From Methanobacteriota archaeon (lineage in GTDB: Archaea; Thermoplasmatota; Poseidoniia; Poseidoniales; Poseidoniaceae), in the NCBI GenBank assembly GCA_002702945.1, contig PADF01000010.1, positions 92,272 through 118,344 on the forward strand: a stretch of 26,073 nt of DNA, given 5' to 3'. Shown here in pieces: positions 24,764 to 26,073 of this stretch. The notes beneath the pieces were generated by a model. It was not told the DNA's origin. It made no database searches and was given only the letters and a program-made list of their open reading frames with translations. A program made the position numbers and the translations under genes. The stretch's first letter is position 1; each line of letters opens with the position of its first letter.

Positions 24764-26073
24764 ATGAGTGCCAACTATGCGAGGCTTGACGGCAACAGAA
24801 AAAGTTGCTATAGTTTCGTATTTTTACTATTGATTAGTTCGATTTCGGCAATAATGATGACACCCAATTCTGAAGCTTCATCCAGTGGAGATTTAGGAAT
24901 TATTGATTCAGAGCAACCTGCATCTGATTCTTTTATTGCTGCCTATGATTCAATACAATTCACAGCCCTTGTTGAAAATAATTTCAATTCACCTTCCCCT
25001 GCAAATAGATTACTTAACTGGTATGTATGTGAAGGTGTCAAACCAACAAATGTTTGTGTAACAAACTACGATGATAATGGAATAATCAATGTTGGCACAA
25101 TCTCACCAGGAGATGTTATGACCTTCACCTCTAATGATTATTTTAATCCCCAAGGGTACACTGGATTGATGACAATTGTTTACCAATTTGATCAAATGGA
25201 TTTGAATCCAACTGATGATGTTTTATCATTTACTGTGAATTCAACATCCGAGTATGTAGATTTAAAATTAGATTACAGTTCTAATATATTACAATCGTTG
25301 AATGATTTATCAACATATAATAATGAGTTTATTCTTAACACAAATACAACATACAATATTAGTATTGATGGTTTTTCTAATCTATGTGGTTCATGTCAAC
25401 TCAATGCAACTTTCGGATGGAAACTATTCAATTTCAGCAACTACCAGTTACTAGGTGAATCATACATTAACTTCACATCTTTCCCAAGTTCTGGATTCTA
25501 TAAATCGTTTTCAAAGACACTACCATCTTTTTCGCATAATGAAACTGGTATTTTTGTTCTTAGGTATGGAATTTTCAGTTCTGAGGGAGATCCTAATTCT
25601 GATATGTATACAAATAATAACCTGAATGAGATTCTAATTAATATAAATGATGATTTAGATTTAAGAGTAGTATCATTCCACCCAACGCACAACCCTTCTT
25701 CACTTACGTACTATTATGGAGAAGATATGGTTACTACTGAGATTACAAGTTATGGCAATAAAACAGTTGATGATGTCACAGTCCTACTTGAAATAAAAAA
25801 TTCTGATGGAGTAACTATAGGGGATGACACATGCCAAAGCGGAACAGTAAAACCCAATGAAGTCGTTTTTTGCCAATTTGATATTACTGCGAGTGGCCCT
25901 GATTTAAAAATTGTAATATCGATACCGACTATTCTAAACGAAGGTGTTGATTTAGAACCAACAAATAACATTGTTGAAGAAGATACTGAGATAATAATAC
26001 CTGAATTAAGTGGCTATATCGTAAATAATAATCCTAAAGAATGGTATACTACTGATGACACTATTTCTTTAAC
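24764..26073 (+). CDS. Secreted CARDB-like repeat protein, N-terminal part (3' end beyond window)
   Basis: An open frame of more than 430 residues running off the window end. The N-terminus MSANYARLDGNRKSCYSFVF continues into a hydrophobic segment ending near ASSS, a signal peptide. The mature part is rich in Asn, Thr and Ser and in beta-strand patterns. A section from about 25660 to 25980 (DLRVVSFHP, YYYGEDMVTTEITSYGNKTV, GTVKPNEVVFCQFDI) looks like a CARDB/adhesion-type immunoglobulin domain. Cysteine pairs at the codons near 25026/25054, 25386/25395 and 25831/25871 could form disulphides. ATG 24764 is chosen; an in-frame ATG at 24749 would add five residues. Codons are more AT-rich than in neighbouring genes. 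A cell-surface or adhesion role is inferred. Confidence 0.7.
   Translation, partial: MSANYARLDGNRKSCYSFVFLLLISSISAIMMTPNSEASSSGDLGIIDSEQPASDSFIAAYDSIQFTALVENNFNSPSPANRLLNWYVCEGVKPTNVCVTNYDDNGIINVGTISPGDVMTFTSNDYFNPQGYTGLMTIVYQFDQMDLNPTDDVLSFTVNSTSEYVDLKLDYSSNILQSLNDLSTYNNEFILNTNTTYNISIDGFSNLCGSCQLNATFGWKLFNFSNYQLLGESYINFTSFPSSGFYKSFSKTLPSFSHNETGIFVLRYGIFSSEGDPNSDMYTNNNLNEILININDDLDLRVVSFHPTHNPSSLTYYYGEDMVTTEITSYGNKTVDDVTVLLEIKNSDGVTIGDDTCQSGTVKPNEVVFCQFDITASGPDLKIVISIPTILNEGVDLEPTNNIVEEDTEIIIPELSGYIVNNNPKEWYTTDDTISL

Overview
The window looks like chromosome from an AT-rich archaeon. It has a complete A-type (archaeal) ATP synthase operon, TATA-box-like upstream elements and several RecA/KaiC-fold proteins. 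Together with an smc-scpA-scpB cluster and secreted CARDB-like, lamin-tail and pilin-like proteins, it suggests a marine planktonic euryarchaeon of the Poseidoniales (Marine Group II) or a near relative in the Thermoplasmatota. The lineage is inferred from gene style and content, not from a marker phylogeny.

Layout. (1) 1-5.4 kb, minus strand: a condensin operon in the order smc, scpA, scpB, with scpB cut by the window edge. (2) 5.5-6.3 kb, minus: a four-helix membrane protein with a DnaJ-like zinc knuckle. It is divergent from (3) nadB at 6.4-8.0 kb, plus: L-aspartate oxidase, the first step of de novo NAD synthesis. (4) 8.0-11.5 kb, minus: a large membrane protein resembling a site-2 protease without its zinc ligands, followed by a ketopantoate reductase (CoA pathway). 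(5) 11.6-20.4 kb, minus: the full ATP synthase operon, H-I-K-E-C-F-A-B-D. (6) 20.5-21.2 kb, minus: a UbiE/MenG-like methyltransferase with its own promoter. (7) 21.3-24.6 kb, minus: a pilin-like protein with a lamin-tail domain, then three tandem KaiC-fold proteins of which only the first keeps a Walker A lysine. (8) 24.76 kb to the end, plus: a secreted CARDB-like protein cut by the window edge.

How the genes work together. The ATP synthase operon holds all nine expected subunits: the A3B3 head, the D/F rotor stalk, the C coupler, E/H peripheral stalks, the K ring and the I stator. Nearly all cistrons are packed so that the stop codon of one gene lies in or next to the Shine-Dalgarno of the next (TGAGGTG or TAGGTGA), which points to translational coupling. 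The clear exception is a 61-nt gap after the ring subunit K, which contains a hairpin followed by T residues.

Most notable signals. The ATP synthase stator subunit I carries an inserted domain of about 114 residues with a His6-containing stretch and two canonical EF-hand calcium loops, suggesting calcium control of the synthase. There is also a KaiC-fold triplet with progressive loss of the P-loop beside a pilin-like protein, a zinc-free site-2-protease-like protein with a large ectodomain, and an scpB that lacks any ATG/GTG/TTG start before its conserved domain. No tRNA, rRNA, CRISPR array or insertion sequence was seen. The longest stretch without a gene is about 123 bases.
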